Positions 46,365 through 55,226 are shown, counted from the first letter of the stretch. The stretch: DNA of 64,000 nucleotides from Psychrobacter submarinus (GCF_904846685.1 NZ_CAJHBQ010000001.1:806001-870000); one strand, 5' to 3'. Notes: generated by a model from the sequence alone, not told the origin. A program made the numbers and translations.

Positions 46365-47105
46365 TTATGACTTTTTGTACAGCTGCTTACTGACTTGCTG
46401 CCACGCCATATCAGGCAGAGTGCCTAAAGTTTTTAGTGGCAAAGTTAGTTTTCTTGGAAACTCAATGACTTCGTGCTCAGCTTCGATACCATCACGAATG
46501 GCTTGACTGGCTTGCTGAGGAGTCTGCAAAAACGGCATCGGAAAATCGTTTTGCTCAGTCATCGGCGTATCGACAAACCCTGGCACAACTAAGCTGACCG
46601 CGACATCAAATGGTGCAAGACTGATTTGCAACGTTTTCATAAGATAATGAATCGCCGCCTTAGAGCTGCCATAAGCTTCTGCGCGAGCAAAGGGCACATA
46701 AGCAGAGGCCGAGCCTAAACCGACTAGGCGACCTTTTGAGGCGATAAGTTTAGGTAGCACGCCTTCGATAGCGTGCGAGAGTGTGCCCATATTGATTGAC
46801 ATCACTTTCATAAAGCTTTCGCTGTCAAAGTTCGGCATATCTAAGTACTCGCAAGCCCCCGCGCAGCAAATTGCTAGGTCAATGGTATCTAGCTTCTCAA
46901 AAGCCGCGATGACCGCTTCTCTATCCATCAAGTCCAAATCTATGGACGTCGCGCCTAAACTTTTGAGTTCCGCTAAAGCCTCATCATCGCGCCCTACCGC
47001 ATAGACGTGCTGATCCTTTGCTAAATAGTCTTTTGCGAGTTGCATACCTATACCTGAGGTCGCACCTGTGATTACAATATGCAGTCTTTCAGTCGTTGTT
47101 GCCAT
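46365..47105 (-). CDS. Short-chain dehydrogenase/reductase
   Basis: 246 residues of a Rossmann SDR. TGATSGIGMQLAKDY (TGxxxGIG) binds the nucleotide, AICCAGACEYLD replaces the usual NNAG, and the catalytic Ser-Tyr-Lys is in GSASAYVPFARAEAYGSSKAA (YGSSK). It is the first gene of the minus-strand lipid run (69 bp before the FAD gene). Sequence at the end (YDMAWQQVSK-like) is basic. Family role is oxidation or reduction of a hydroxyl; the substrate is unknown. Confidence 0.88.
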   Translation of the reverse strand: MATTTERLHIVITGATSGIGMQLAKDYLAKDQHVYAVGRDDEALAELKSLGATSIDLDLMDREAVIAAFEKLDTIDLAICCAGACEYLDMPNFDSESFMKVMSINMGTLSHAIEGVLPKLIASKGRLVGLGSASAYVPFARAEAYGSSKAAIHYLMKTLQISLAPFDVAVSLVVPGFVDTPMTEQNDFPMPFLQTPQQASQAIRDGIEAEHEVIEFPRKLTLPLKTLGTLPDMAWQQVSKQLYKKS

Positions 47106-47478
47106 TACACTAGTCCCTTTTTAATGATGATTGCATTCTCACTATTAACCCATAGTTGTTTTAGCAATACTTGAGTTTATAATAGCTAAATAATACAAAT
47201 AAAAGTTATCGTTATTGTTGTAACTTCGCAAACGTAAAATAAAATTTAGATATGGTTATTCATAGTCTGACTTTGCCAAAGACCATAAATTTTCTGTTAC
47301 TAGTGTGGTAGGACAGCCTACCGTCTACATGCTACAATAAAGCCGCTACTCGCGCTTATTGAGGCGCGTGGGCACGGCGATAATTCTACTTTTATAGTGA
47401 CACTTCTAATAACGACCATTTAATAACGGCGTTTCTATCCTATCTCTATTTTCTATTCAGACTTATTAAGGATTTTTT
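47106..47478. other. 373-bp intergenic region before the aspartate aminotransferase gene
   Basis: Divergent promoter region for the SDR cluster and the aminotransferase. It holds the palindrome at 47307-47322 and a TACAAT box at 47333-47338. No ORF. Confidence 0.5.
47307..47338 (+). promoter_or_regulatory. Palindrome overlapping a promoter of the aminotransferase gene
   Basis: GGTAGG-ACAG-CCTACC is a perfect six-base inverted repeat at 47307-47322. AGGACA inside it is a weak -35 and TACAAT at 47333-47338 a good -10 (17-base spacing), so a repressor bound here would block the promoter. The start codon is 140 bp further on. Confidence 0.45.
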
Positions 47479-48681
47479 ATGAGCGAGCTGCAACTATCTG
47501 ACCGCGTTAATGGCATCAAACCTTCACCAACTCTTGCTATTACCAACAAAGCCAAAGAGCTAAAAGCGGCTGGTAAAGACATTATCGGTTTGGGTGCAGG
47601 CGAGCCAGATTTTGATACCCCAGAGCACGTCAAGCAAGCGGCGATTGAAGCGATTAATAATGGCTTTACTAAATACACTGCCGTTGACGGTACGCCTGAG
47701 CTAAAAAAAGCCATCATCGACAAGTTCAAGCGTGATAATGACATCAGCTATGAGCCAAATGAGATCCTAGTATCGGTAGGTGGTAAGCAGTCGTTCTTTA
47801 ATTTAGCGCAAGCCTTTATTAATCCAGGCGATGAAGTCATTATTCCAGCACCATACTGGGTCAGCTATCCTGACATGGTACTTATCGCTGAAGGTAAGCC
47901 GGTCATCGTAGAATGCCCTGCTGAGCAAGATTTCAAGATCACCGCTGAGCAATTAGAAGCTGCCATCACTGACAAAACCAAAATGCTGGTGCTAAACAGC
48001 CCCTCCAACCCAACTGGCATGATTTATACTTTAGACGAGTTAAAAGCCATTGCGGAAGTATTGAAAAAGCATCCGCAAGTTTATGTGGCCTCAGATGATA
48101 TGTATGAGCACATTCGCTGGACGGGAGATAAGTTCTATAATATCTTAAACGCCGCACCTGAGCTAAAAGAGCGCGCGATTATCTTAAATGGTGTATCAAA
48201 AGCGTATGCCATGACCGGCTGGCGTATCGGTTATGCCGGTGGTCCTGCCAAGCTGATTAGCGCGATGAAAAAAGTACAATCGCAGTCGACCTCTTGCCCA
48301 ACCTCTATCAGTCAAGTAGCAGCAGCTGCCGCTATTAGCGGCGATCAAAGTGTCCTAACGCCTATGGTAGATGCGTTTGAGAAGCGCTGCGACTTAGTTG
48401 TCGACGGTCTAAATGCGATTAAGGGTATTACTTGCCTGCGCCCTGACGGTGCCTTCTATGTCTATCCTAATATTAAGCCTTTGATTAAAGCAGCTGGTCT
48501 ATCTTCGTGCACCGAGTTCTCAGAATGGTTGCTTGAGAAAGTTGGCGTCGCGGTAGTCCCTGGCGATGCATTCGGTTTAGGCGGCTTTATGCGTATCTCT
48601 TATGCCACTGATGAAGCGACTTTAAAAGATGCCCTGTCGCGTATTGAATCGGCGGTTGCTGATTTGGATGTTGCAGAGTAA
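47479..48681 (+). CDS. Aspartate aminotransferase (class I, type Ib)
   Basis: 400 residues of a PLP-dependent aminotransferase. LSDRVNGIKPSPTLAITNKAKELKAAG opens the protein as in type Ib AspAT. The PLP lysine is K241 in NGVSKAYAMTGWRIGY, N177 in SPSNPTG and D206 near YVASDDMYEH contact the cofactor, and R249 and the C-terminal Arg bind the carboxylate. It exchanges amino groups between aspartate and 2-oxoglutarate. AAGGA lies eight bases before the ATG. Terminator at 48731-48757. Confidence 0.93.
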   Translation: MSELQLSDRVNGIKPSPTLAITNKAKELKAAGKDIIGLGAGEPDFDTPEHVKQAAIEAINNGFTKYTAVDGTPELKKAIIDKFKRDNDISYEPNEILVSVGGKQSFFNLAQAFINPGDEVIIPAPYWVSYPDMVLIAEGKPVIVECPAEQDFKITAEQLEAAITDKTKMLVLNSPSNPTGMIYTLDELKAIAEVLKKHPQVYVASDDMYEHIRWTGDKFYNILNAAPELKERAIILNGVSKAYAMTGWRIGYAGGPAKLISAMKKVQSQSTSCPTSISQVAAAAAISGDQSVLTPMVDAFEKRCDLVVDGLNAIKGITCLRPDGAFYVYPNIKPLIKAAGLSSCTEFSEWLLEKVGVAVVPGDAFGLGGFMRISYATDEATLKDALSRIESAVADLDVAE

Positions 48682-48730
48682 TTAGCCAATCTAAACGCGA
48701 GCAGCATTGAGCAAATTTGATGATTTAGCA

Positions 48731-48757
48731 AAAAGACGTCTATTAAAGACGTCTTTT
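48731..48757 (+). terminator. Rho-independent terminator of the aminotransferase gene
   Basis: AAAAGACGTC pairs with GACGTCTTTT over a seven-base loop, followed by TT. Confidence 0.87.
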
Positions 48758-48878
48758 TTGTGGCTACGGCATACTCGCCAATAGTGTCCAACGCTAGAGC
48801 GTATCCTAGCTGTCAGAAGAAGAATAAGCCTTAATTTTGCCAATTTAGCTAAAATTTGCATTAAAAAATAAAAAAGGC

Positions 48879-48906
48879 TTGACGTATTTTTTATCTTTGC
48901 TAGAAT
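48879..48906 (+). promoter_or_regulatory. Promoter of the first tRNA-Asn gene
   Basis: TTGACG and TAGAAT 16 bases apart, followed by a GC-rich discriminator and the tRNA about 80 bases further on. Confidence 0.72.
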
Positions 48907-48984
48907 ACGCTCCACTTAGCAGCAACTCATTGTCTAAACAAGTCGTTGTTAAGCTCGTTATGAGCATAAACACTCATAGCTTAT

Positions 48985-49060
48985 TCCTCAATAGCTCAGT
49001 TGGTAGAGCGTCGGACTGTTAATCCGTGTGTCCCTGGTTCGAGCCCAGGTTGAGGAGCCA
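48985..49060 (+). tRNA. tRNA-Asn (GTT), copy 1
   Basis: 76 nt. Acceptor arms TCCTCAA and TTGAGGA pair, followed by G and CCA; D-arm AGCTCAGTTGGTAGAGC; anticodon loop CTGTTAA gives GTT; T-arm CCTGGTTCGAGCCCAGG. Encoded CCA. Terminated at 49167. Confidence 0.97.
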
Positions 49061-49166
49061 AATTTTTGACTGTTAGTCAATCGTTAGCTGGTTATCTACG
49101 AATATCTTAATGACCAACTAATCTGTTTTGTTGAATCACTTTGATTCAATTATGGCATTTGCCAAG

Positions 49167-49197
49167 ACCCTTATCTTTTTGATAAGGGTTTTTTTAT
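49167..49197 (+). terminator. Terminator of the first tRNA-Asn transcript
   Basis: ACCCTTATC pairs with GATAAGGGT over TTTTT, followed by a long T-run. Confidence 0.88.
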
Positions 49198-49286
49198 GAC
49201 TGATATCTTACATTTTTGAGCTTTTACGCAAATCGCTAGAGACTTTAGACGAGGTTTAAAGAATTCAAAAATATTGCGCTTAAAGG

Positions 49287-49315
49287 TTGACAGTCTCAGG
49301 TGACTTGGCTAAAAT
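49287..49315 (+). promoter_or_regulatory. Promoter of the second tRNA-Asn gene
   Basis: Consensus TTGACA and TAAAAT with 17-base spacing, about 70 bases before the second tRNA. Confidence 0.8.
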
Positions 49316-49382
49316 GTGCCACACATAACGCGAACTACTTAGCAAACACTGCTAATTTAAGTTTAAAGTTATACCCTTTTAT

Positions 49383-49458
49383 TCCTCAATAGCTCAGTTG
49401 GTAGAGCGTCGGACTGTTAATCCGTGTGTCCCTGGTTCGAGCCCAGGTTGAGGAGCCA
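49383..49458 (+). tRNA. tRNA-Asn (GTT), copy 2
   Basis: 76 nt, identical to the copy at 48985-49060, with its own promoter. A weak hairpin and T-run follow at about 49469-49502. Confidence 0.97.
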
Positions 49459-49707
49459 TATTATATAAAGAGGCCTTCATCATGATGTGATGGGGGCTTT
49501 TTTATGTGCGTTATTTTCTGGCTTAGCTATTTTTTTGCGCTATTTTATTGTATGGTAAGACAGATAGCTGGTTTATTTAGATAGCGTGTTTTAGAGAGCT
49601 TTTTTGCTAGTGCTGATGACTCCTATATACTGATTGCCATTATGAATAGCGCAGCGCACTTATAGCATTGCACACTTTAAAGTTGGCTATCTTTTTTCTT
49701 AATATTA

Positions 49708-49997
49708 GGGCGTGTTGAACATTCACAAATGCGCACTGCTGATCGCTAAAATAGTTCTAGTCTAAGTGAAAATTGCAGGTAATGCTTATTGCATCGGCTA
49801 GCTGATTTTATTTAAACAGTCGCAACGACTAGGGCGATTTTAGCATCAGCCCTTACTACAACAACAGGGACAGGACTATTTTTTGCCGTTTTATTGATAA
49901 AAATAGACGCTTAGAACGACTAAACTTACCATTTTTATCTGCAAATCGCCTAAAAAATAGTCTCTGTCAGTGCCGTGGTCGAATGTTCAACACGCCC
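49708..49997 (-). mobile_element. Family A MITE-like repeat, copy 2
   Basis: 290 bp with perfect 17-base inverted tips and TA on each side, in opposite orientation to copy 1. No coding capacity. It lies 35 bp before the ribbon-helix-helix gene. Confidence 0.86.
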
Positions 49998-50031
49998 TAT
50001 TATTCCTACTCACTAAAAGTAATGGTTTATT

Positions 50032-50364
50032 ATGATACCTGTACGCATAAAAAATAAATTCTCTGATCATCCCCAAAAAATCATGCGTCCGATTAGCATT
50101 CGCCTCTCTGAGGAAATGATTGAGCTATTACAGTCTACCTCTTCAGAGCTTGGCTTTAAGCGCATTCAGGGGCTGATTCGCTTGTATATACGCCAAGGGT
50201 TGGATCGCGACCATCAAGACTATACTTTGGCGCATGATGAGGTGTTTATTGAGTCCTTACGTAAGCGCGGCGTTAGTCAGCGTATTATCGATGAGGCTAT
50301 TGTGGTGACTCATAATAACAATATCACCCATCCTCTATCTGAGCTACAAGACAATGATAAGTGA
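50032..50364 (+). CDS. Ribbon-helix-helix-like small protein
   Basis: 110 residues. IMRPISIRLSEEMIELLQSTSSELGFKRIQGLIRLYIRQGLDR fits a ribbon-helix-helix fold (a short basic strand followed by two helices), as in CopG/MetJ-type regulators. The C-terminal 50 residues (DYTLAHDEVFIESLRKRGVSQRIIDEAI) are helical and acidic. No antitoxin-type partner gene is adjacent, so a regulator role is more likely than a toxin-antitoxin pair. Poor ribosome site before the ATG. Just downstream of family A copy 2. Confidence 0.7.
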   Translation: MIPVRIKNKFSDHPQKIMRPISIRLSEEMIELLQSTSSELGFKRIQGLIRLYIRQGLDRDHQDYTLAHDEVFIESLRKRGVSQRIIDEAIVVTHNNNITHPLSELQDNDK

Positions 50365-50681
50365 TGAGAGCGACCTCTATCGTTAGACGATATCGTTAAC
50401 GCCTACTCAAAGACTCAAAAAAAGCTAAGTTTGCTTAATCGCGCTTAGCTTTTTTTATGTCATATTCTTGATCATTTATCCTTGGACTGACAACTCTTTA
50501 GTCTCACCCCCTCTAAACACCACCCTTTTTTCTAATTTCTCAGACTCTTTATCGCAAAATGCTTTTGATAAACAAAGATATTAAACCCACAGCGCACATA
50601 AACAAGGTATATTAAAGCTAAATAGCCTTCACTGATCTGAAAATAATAACTATCCAACTAAACGCTATAAGGAGAGAGGTG
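50365..50681. other. 317-bp intergenic region
   Basis: Holds the terminator of the preceding gene (50421-50457) and the AT-rich upstream region of the lipoprotein gene, with AAGGAGAG six bases before the ATG. Nothing else seen. Confidence 0.6.
50421..50457 (+). terminator. Rho-independent terminator after the RHH gene
   Basis: AAAGCTAAG pairs with CTTAGCTTT over a 14-base loop, followed by a T-run. Confidence 0.8.
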
Positions 50682-51410
50682 ATGAACAAGAGAGAAATAA
50701 GGAAGTTAGCCGTTGTACTCTTCACAGTGTCACTAGGCATACCGGTCATCAACGGCTGCTCAATGCCGCAAAACGACCCAACGAAACAGACTATTCCTAC
50801 CGACTCTGATCAATGGCAAAAAAAACTAGGCAAAACTTTTGAGCAATTATCTGAAAGCGATAGACAGCTGCTAAGCCGCTATATGCTACGTATGAAACTC
50901 AGTGATGCTTATGATTCAGGAGCGATGCCGCGCACGACAATCAGGCAAGCTTTGTTACAACAGCGCGAGTATGAACGCTTGCACCCTAATAACCCAACTG
51001 GCGAAAAAAGCCCTGTAGTCGCCACGAATCAGCCCACTGGTATCAACGCCCAGACTTATCCTATAGCGCTATTACCCGTTAAGACCAGCGATAGCGATAG
51101 CCTAAACCAGGTCAAGCTACAATTTATGCTCTCCAACCATGGTGATACCCCTATCGAGAGCTTTGAGGGTTCGTTACTGATGAAAGACGCTAAGTTAAAA
51201 GAAGGTAAAGCGTTCAATGTCCCCTTGACTCAATTCGTCACTCCTATCGAGCCTGAACAGTCAGGCAAGATAATTATCGAAACAAGTATCGAGAATATCA
51301 ATGTTATGCGCGCGATTAGAAACGCACAAGATGTGACGATAGAGATTCATGAAGGGACTTTGACGCTCACTGATGGACAAATATTCGAATTCGATAAAGC
51401 CTTAGAATAG
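50682..51410 (+). CDS. Lipoprotein of unknown function
   Basis: 242 residues from ATG 50682, preceded by AAGGAGAG at ideal spacing. The N-terminus MNKREIRKLAVVLF plus hydrophobic VSLGIPVINGC ends in a lipobox (INGC). The mature chain has a helical part (about 40-100, rich in Leu/Arg) and a beta-rich domain with LQFMLSNHGDTPIESFEGSLLMKDAKL that resembles FxLYD-like or Ig-like domains. No enzymatic motif. Envelope location is inferred from the lipobox. Terminator shared with tRNA-Ser. Confidence 0.75.
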   Translation: MNKREIRKLAVVLFTVSLGIPVINGCSMPQNDPTKQTIPTDSDQWQKKLGKTFEQLSESDRQLLSRYMLRMKLSDAYDSGAMPRTTIRQALLQQREYERLHPNNPTGEKSPVVATNQPTGINAQTYPIALLPVKTSDSDSLNQVKLQFMLSNHGDTPIESFEGSLLMKDAKLKEGKAFNVPLTQFVTPIEPEQSGKIIIETSIENINVMRAIRNAQDVTIEIHEGTLTLTDGQIFEFDKALE

Positions 51411-51483
51411 TCATTGTCAAATGCATTGATATTGCAAAAAGACTGAATACGTTTATAAAAATATATTCGTAAAACGTAGCCAT

Positions 51484-51519
51484 AAAAAAAGCCCTTATCC
51501 ATTCAGATAAGGGCTTTTA
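51484..51519. terminator. Bidirectional terminator between lipoprotein and tRNA-Ser
   Basis: AAAAGCCCTTATC pairs with GATAAGGGCTTTT over a six-base loop, A-run left and T-run right. Confidence 0.88.
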
Positions 51520-51538
51520 TGTTCACATAGAACAAATT

Positions 51539-51629
51539 TGGCGGAGACGGAGAGATTCGAACTCTCGAAGGGCTATGAACCCTTGCCGGTTTTCAAGACC
51601 GGTGCATTCAACCGCTCTGCCACGTCTCC
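51539..51629 (-). tRNA. tRNA-Ser (TGA)
   Basis: 91 nt on the minus strand. Acceptor GGAGACG pairs with CGTCTCC, then G and CCA. The anticodon loop TCTTGAAAA gives TGA; the long variable arm of serine tRNAs is present (GGGTTCATAGCCC); T-arm GAGTTCGAATCTC. Reads UCN serine codons, UCA first. Confidence 0.96.
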
Positions 51630-51691
51630 ATAGGTGCAACATTATAGCGACCTCAAATAAAAATGCAATAGCTGAAGCAAAAAAAACTATA

Positions 51692-52891
51692 TTATTTTAA
51701 CCATAGGCGTTTCTTGCGCGCGCAGACGTTGGTGTTCGCCAAATGCAGGCACATATCTAGCAGTCTATTGGCATAGCCCCATTCATTATCGTACCAAGCA
51801 AACACCTTGTATTGGTCGCCAACTTGCATTAATTGCTGACCATCAATAATCAGTGATTCAGGCTGATGGATAAAATCACTAGAGACTAACGGCTCATCAG
51901 TATAAGCCATAATGCCTATTAACGATCCGTCACTAGCCGTCTGCAGAGCTTCTCTGATCGCATCGATACTGACGTCTGCACTGTCAAAGACAAAGGTGAC
52001 GTCAATAGCGGCAACATCAATAGTAGGCACGCGAATAGAATGACCATTAATCTTACCGGCCATAGCAGGCAATACGCGCTCAGTGGCGGCGATACTGCTA
52101 GAAGTGGTTGGAATAATGTTGTGCCCAGAAGCACGCGCACGTCTCAGATCGCGGTGCGCTTGATCCAGCACGGTCTGATCAGCGGTGACGGCATGTATCT
52201 CTGTCATCATTGCAGAGCGCACGCCAAAGGCTTGGTCTAAAGTGTCAATCAAAGGTACTAGCGCCTGAGTGGTACAAGAAACGCTTGAAACAATAGGAAG
52301 ATCATTGGTCAACTGTTCAGCATTGACGCCCATCACAATGCACGCCTCGACATCATCGAAAGGAGCCGCGCCAATAATGACCTGCTTTGCTCCGGCATCA
52401 ATGTGCCGGTAAGCCTGCTCATAAGAGCGAAAATGGCCAGTACACTCTAGCACGACATCGATACCTAAGGTCTGCCATAGCAGCTGCTCAGGATTGGCCT
52501 CTGAGAGCATACGAATACAGTAAGTCCGAGTGTGTTTTGTGATACAAAGCTGAGTCTCAGTATCGCTGTGTGTGTCAGTATCGCTGTGCCTATCAGTATT
52601 GGTTATAATCTCAGCACTAACGCCAAGGGCACTTAAACGTCCATGAGTGCTATCGAATCTAAGTAGGTGCAGCAGCGTATCAGCCGGCGCTAAATCATTA
52701 ATAGCCACCAAATGGATGGCATTGCCAAGTACCTCAAAGCGCTCTATCAGTGCGCGCAGTACGTTGCGTCCTATACGTCCAAAACCATTAATAGCGACTC
52801 TGAGCGGCCGTTTACGCACGCTGGTACTTTCTATTAAGCTCGCCTTGGTCTGCGGCGTTTTGTTTTGGCTTTTAGGCTTTACATCAGACAT
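51692..52891 (-). CDS. GAPDH/erythrose-4-phosphate dehydrogenase-like protein
   Basis: 399 residues, longer than usual (about 335-340). The NAD motif INGFGRIGRNVLRAL is at 34-48, the catalytic Cys is C206 in SCTTQALVP and the catalytic His is H233 in TEIHAV. SIRVPTIDVAAIDVTF resembles the Epd/GapB group; WYDNEWGYANRLLDM is the end. The asparagine of the usual SCTTN is glutamine here. There is a 30-residue N-terminal extension and a repetitive loop HSDTDTHSDTET (102-113). Activity on GAP or erythrose-4-P cannot be decided. Confidence 0.86.
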   Translation of the reverse strand: MSDVKPKSQNKTPQTKASLIESTSVRKRPLRVAINGFGRIGRNVLRALIERFEVLGNAIHLVAINDLAPADTLLHLLRFDSTHGRLSALGVSAEIITNTDRHSDTDTHSDTETQLCITKHTRTYCIRMLSEANPEQLLWQTLGIDVVLECTGHFRSYEQAYRHIDAGAKQVIIGAAPFDDVEACIVMGVNAEQLTNDLPIVSSVSCTTQALVPLIDTLDQAFGVRSAMMTEIHAVTADQTVLDQAHRDLRRARASGHNIIPTTSSSIAATERVLPAMAGKINGHSIRVPTIDVAAIDVTFVFDSADVSIDAIREALQTASDGSLIGIMAYTDEPLVSSDFIHQPESLIIDGQQLMQVGDQYKVFAWYDNEWGYANRLLDMCLHLANTNVCARKKRLWLK

Positions 52892-53016
52892 AAATAATAT
52901 CGCTATAAATATAGAAGATAGAGTGGCTTTAAACCGTTCAGCTGACGACTGAGTCTAAGTAATAGCTGAGTTGATGACTAGATTTGCGAGGTTTCTAGAG
53001 TAGCATCGTATCTAGA

Positions 53017-54960
53017 CTACGGCGTGATAAATATCAGCGCCAAACGTATCGTATTATAGTCTATCGTTTGCTTGAGCTGCTCATAAATAGGCTTAAGCTT
53101 GATGCTACCATCATCATTGAAGTCATTAGGATTATTGGCAACTTTTATGGCGACATAGGCATTACCCACGGCGGTCATAACCTCATCATCAGGACGCAGA
53201 TGATCGCAGGCCAGACTCGGATCTTGCGCTTTAAGCTCGCTAATATGACGCATAATCGTCGATTGTGCTAGCTCTCGCGTCTGCGCAATCTCAATGATAG
53301 ATAGGCTCTCTTCTAACAGCGCTTTTGTCGCGAGTAAGGTTGCTTCAGACTTATCGGCGACTTGGTTGCCCAGTTTCTGTTTTTTATTTTGCTGGGCTTT
53401 ATCTTGCTCACGGCGTCTTTTTTGTAGCTTAGCATACGCCTCAATCACTGCTTGACTAGTCGTGCCCCCTGATTTAAGTACAAACTTATCATGACTTTGC
53501 TGTAGGCTTTTTTCATCGAGCATAGCATAGTTAGCGTCCGCCTCATTTGAGAGCTCTAAGAAACGCTTATCTGCGCCGCGGGCTAACGGGTCTAGCTGCA
53601 AGCTCATAGTATTCATGCCTAGCAGCTTCAGTCCCTCTAAAGACTTCAATCGCGATAAAGCTACATAGCCTTGACCTAACTCAAAAGTGCGCGACAGATC
53701 AATCTCTGCGGCATCTAAAGTCATGCCTTGCGATTTATGAATCGTAATCGCCCACGCCAGACACAATGGTACTTGCTCATAGCTAGCGAGCACATCGCCT
53801 GTCTCATCTTCAATAATCCACTCTTCTGGTTCAGCGATGACTTCGCGCCCTGAATTCAGCCTAACCACTGGCATTTTTGGCGCGGCTGAGGACTTATCTT
53901 TGGTGTTGGCTTTGCCTTTTTTATCTTTATCTGCTGTTTTGCTACTATCTTCATCGTCGATAGCAATCGTGTCATCTTCGGCCATATCCGCTTTGGCATC
54001 ACTTTTGGCTTTATCTTTAGCCTTGCTGTCATCGACTTTTACCGCCGCAAAGCCAATCAGCTCCCCCATCGTACCGTTTGAGACGCCAAGCTCGTTGTTA
54101 TTCTTAATGAACATCACTTTCGCGCCAACTTTTAGGATCAGCTCATCTTGCGTGCGTACGGTCTTCTTTAGAGTATCTACCAGCTTACTCTCACCCACAG
54201 ACGAGGCTTCAAATCGTCTCGTCTCACCCTCTAGTGCCGCAAGCTCCTTGTCATTTATCTTATTGACGTTGAGGTTATGGGTATATAGCCGCGTGCGCTT
54301 GATATCGACGTCTTGATCAAAGGTGTTCTCAAGCGCCGCAATCGCTTCAAAGCTGACATCCTGACGGCGGATCTGATTTAAGATATCGTCCAAATCAAGA
54401 CCACCATCGGCAGCCGCGCTCTTTTGTCTATGCTGCTCAGATAAATAGCAGATGCGAAAGCCTGCATCGAGCCATGCTTCACTCATAAAAGCGAACTTAT
54501 CGCGATTACTCTCGCCTTTACTACCTATGGGCGGCAGCTGAAAAAAGTCGCCTGCGACGACGACCTGAATCCCGCCAAAGGGGTTATCATTTTTGCGGAC
54601 GTGTTTGAGCACTTGATTGACTAGATTGAGCTGCTTGGCATGCAGCATAGATATCTCATCGATGATAAGTACCGCGGTGTCTTTGAGTCTATCGGCCAAA
54701 AACTGCTTGCGCGCCAAGTTACTCAAATCCCGCTCCGTCAGCTCATCTTTGATACCGATGCCCGACCAACTATGAATGGTGATGCCATTCATATGAGTGG
54801 CTGCAATACCTGTACTGGCTGTCACCGCTACAGGTACGCGGCGCGCACGTAAGTAATGAATATATTGGTTAAGCGTATAGGTTTTACCTGAGCCTGCTGA
54901 GCCGGTCAAAAACACGTTCTTACCGGTTTTTAGAATATTAAGAGCAGAAGATTGACGCAT
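53017..54960 (-). CDS. Pif1-like DNA helicase with C-terminal HTH domain
   Basis: 647 residues from ATG 54960; an open frame reaches 55041 but that part is not family-like. Walker A GSAGSGKT is at 20-27, Walker B LIIDEISML, motif III AGDFFQLPPIG and the RecD/Pif1 ending AITIHKSQGMTLDAAEIDL, YVALSRL. A charged Lys/Asp/Ala-rich insertion (about residues 317-370) interrupts the helicase core. The tail has LLEESLSIIEIAQTRELAQSTIMRHISEL, an HTH_40-type domain. Pif1-type helicases unwind 5'-3' and resolve G4 structures and stalled forks. Monocistronic. Confidence 0.88.
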   Translation of the reverse strand: MRQSSALNILKTGKNVFLTGSAGSGKTYTLNQYIHYLRARRVPVAVTASTGIAATHMNGITIHSWSGIGIKDELTERDLSNLARKQFLADRLKDTAVLIIDEISMLHAKQLNLVNQVLKHVRKNDNPFGGIQVVVAGDFFQLPPIGSKGESNRDKFAFMSEAWLDAGFRICYLSEQHRQKSAAADGGLDLDDILNQIRRQDVSFEAIAALENTFDQDVDIKRTRLYTHNLNVNKINDKELAALEGETRRFEASSVGESKLVDTLKKTVRTQDELILKVGAKVMFIKNNNELGVSNGTMGELIGFAAVKVDDSKAKDKAKSDAKADMAEDDTIAIDDEDSSKTADKDKKGKANTKDKSSAAPKMPVVRLNSGREVIAEPEEWIIEDETGDVLASYEQVPLCLAWAITIHKSQGMTLDAAEIDLSRTFELGQGYVALSRLKSLEGLKLLGMNTMSLQLDPLARGADKRFLELSNEADANYAMLDEKSLQQSHDKFVLKSGGTTSQAVIEAYAKLQKRRREQDKAQQNKKQKLGNQVADKSEATLLATKALLEESLSIIEIAQTRELAQSTIMRHISELKAQDPSLACDHLRPDDEVMTAVGNAYVAIKVANNPNDFNDDGSIKLKPIYEQLKQTIDYNTIRLALIFITP

Positions 54961-55226
54961 AAACCTAGACCAATTAACAAAAGATAAAAAAGACTCGATA
55001 AGCAGCTTTGGGCCGACAAGGAGCCAAATGTTTGGCAGCAATTATAACAGCTACGCACGCTTTGCAAACTATTTTAACGAGGCAAGCTTAACAAACCAAA
55101 AGTTATATGAACGCAAAACCATTAGTATTAAAAGTTGCTATCGCTTCTTGTGAAATCTCAGTACGATAGATAGATAGCAATAGCTAAAATCAGGAAGATT
55201 TATTCACTCATAAAAAGGAAAGCTCC

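Noticed and set aside
50032..50364. Toxin-antitoxin antitoxin
   Set aside because: The fold fits, but there is no adjacent small toxin-like gene on either side.
53837..54316. 159-residue hydrophobic/Ser-rich open frame opposite the helicase gene
   Set aside because: It is the complement of the Lys/Asp/Ala-rich insertion; Leu/Ser content is a shadow effect.
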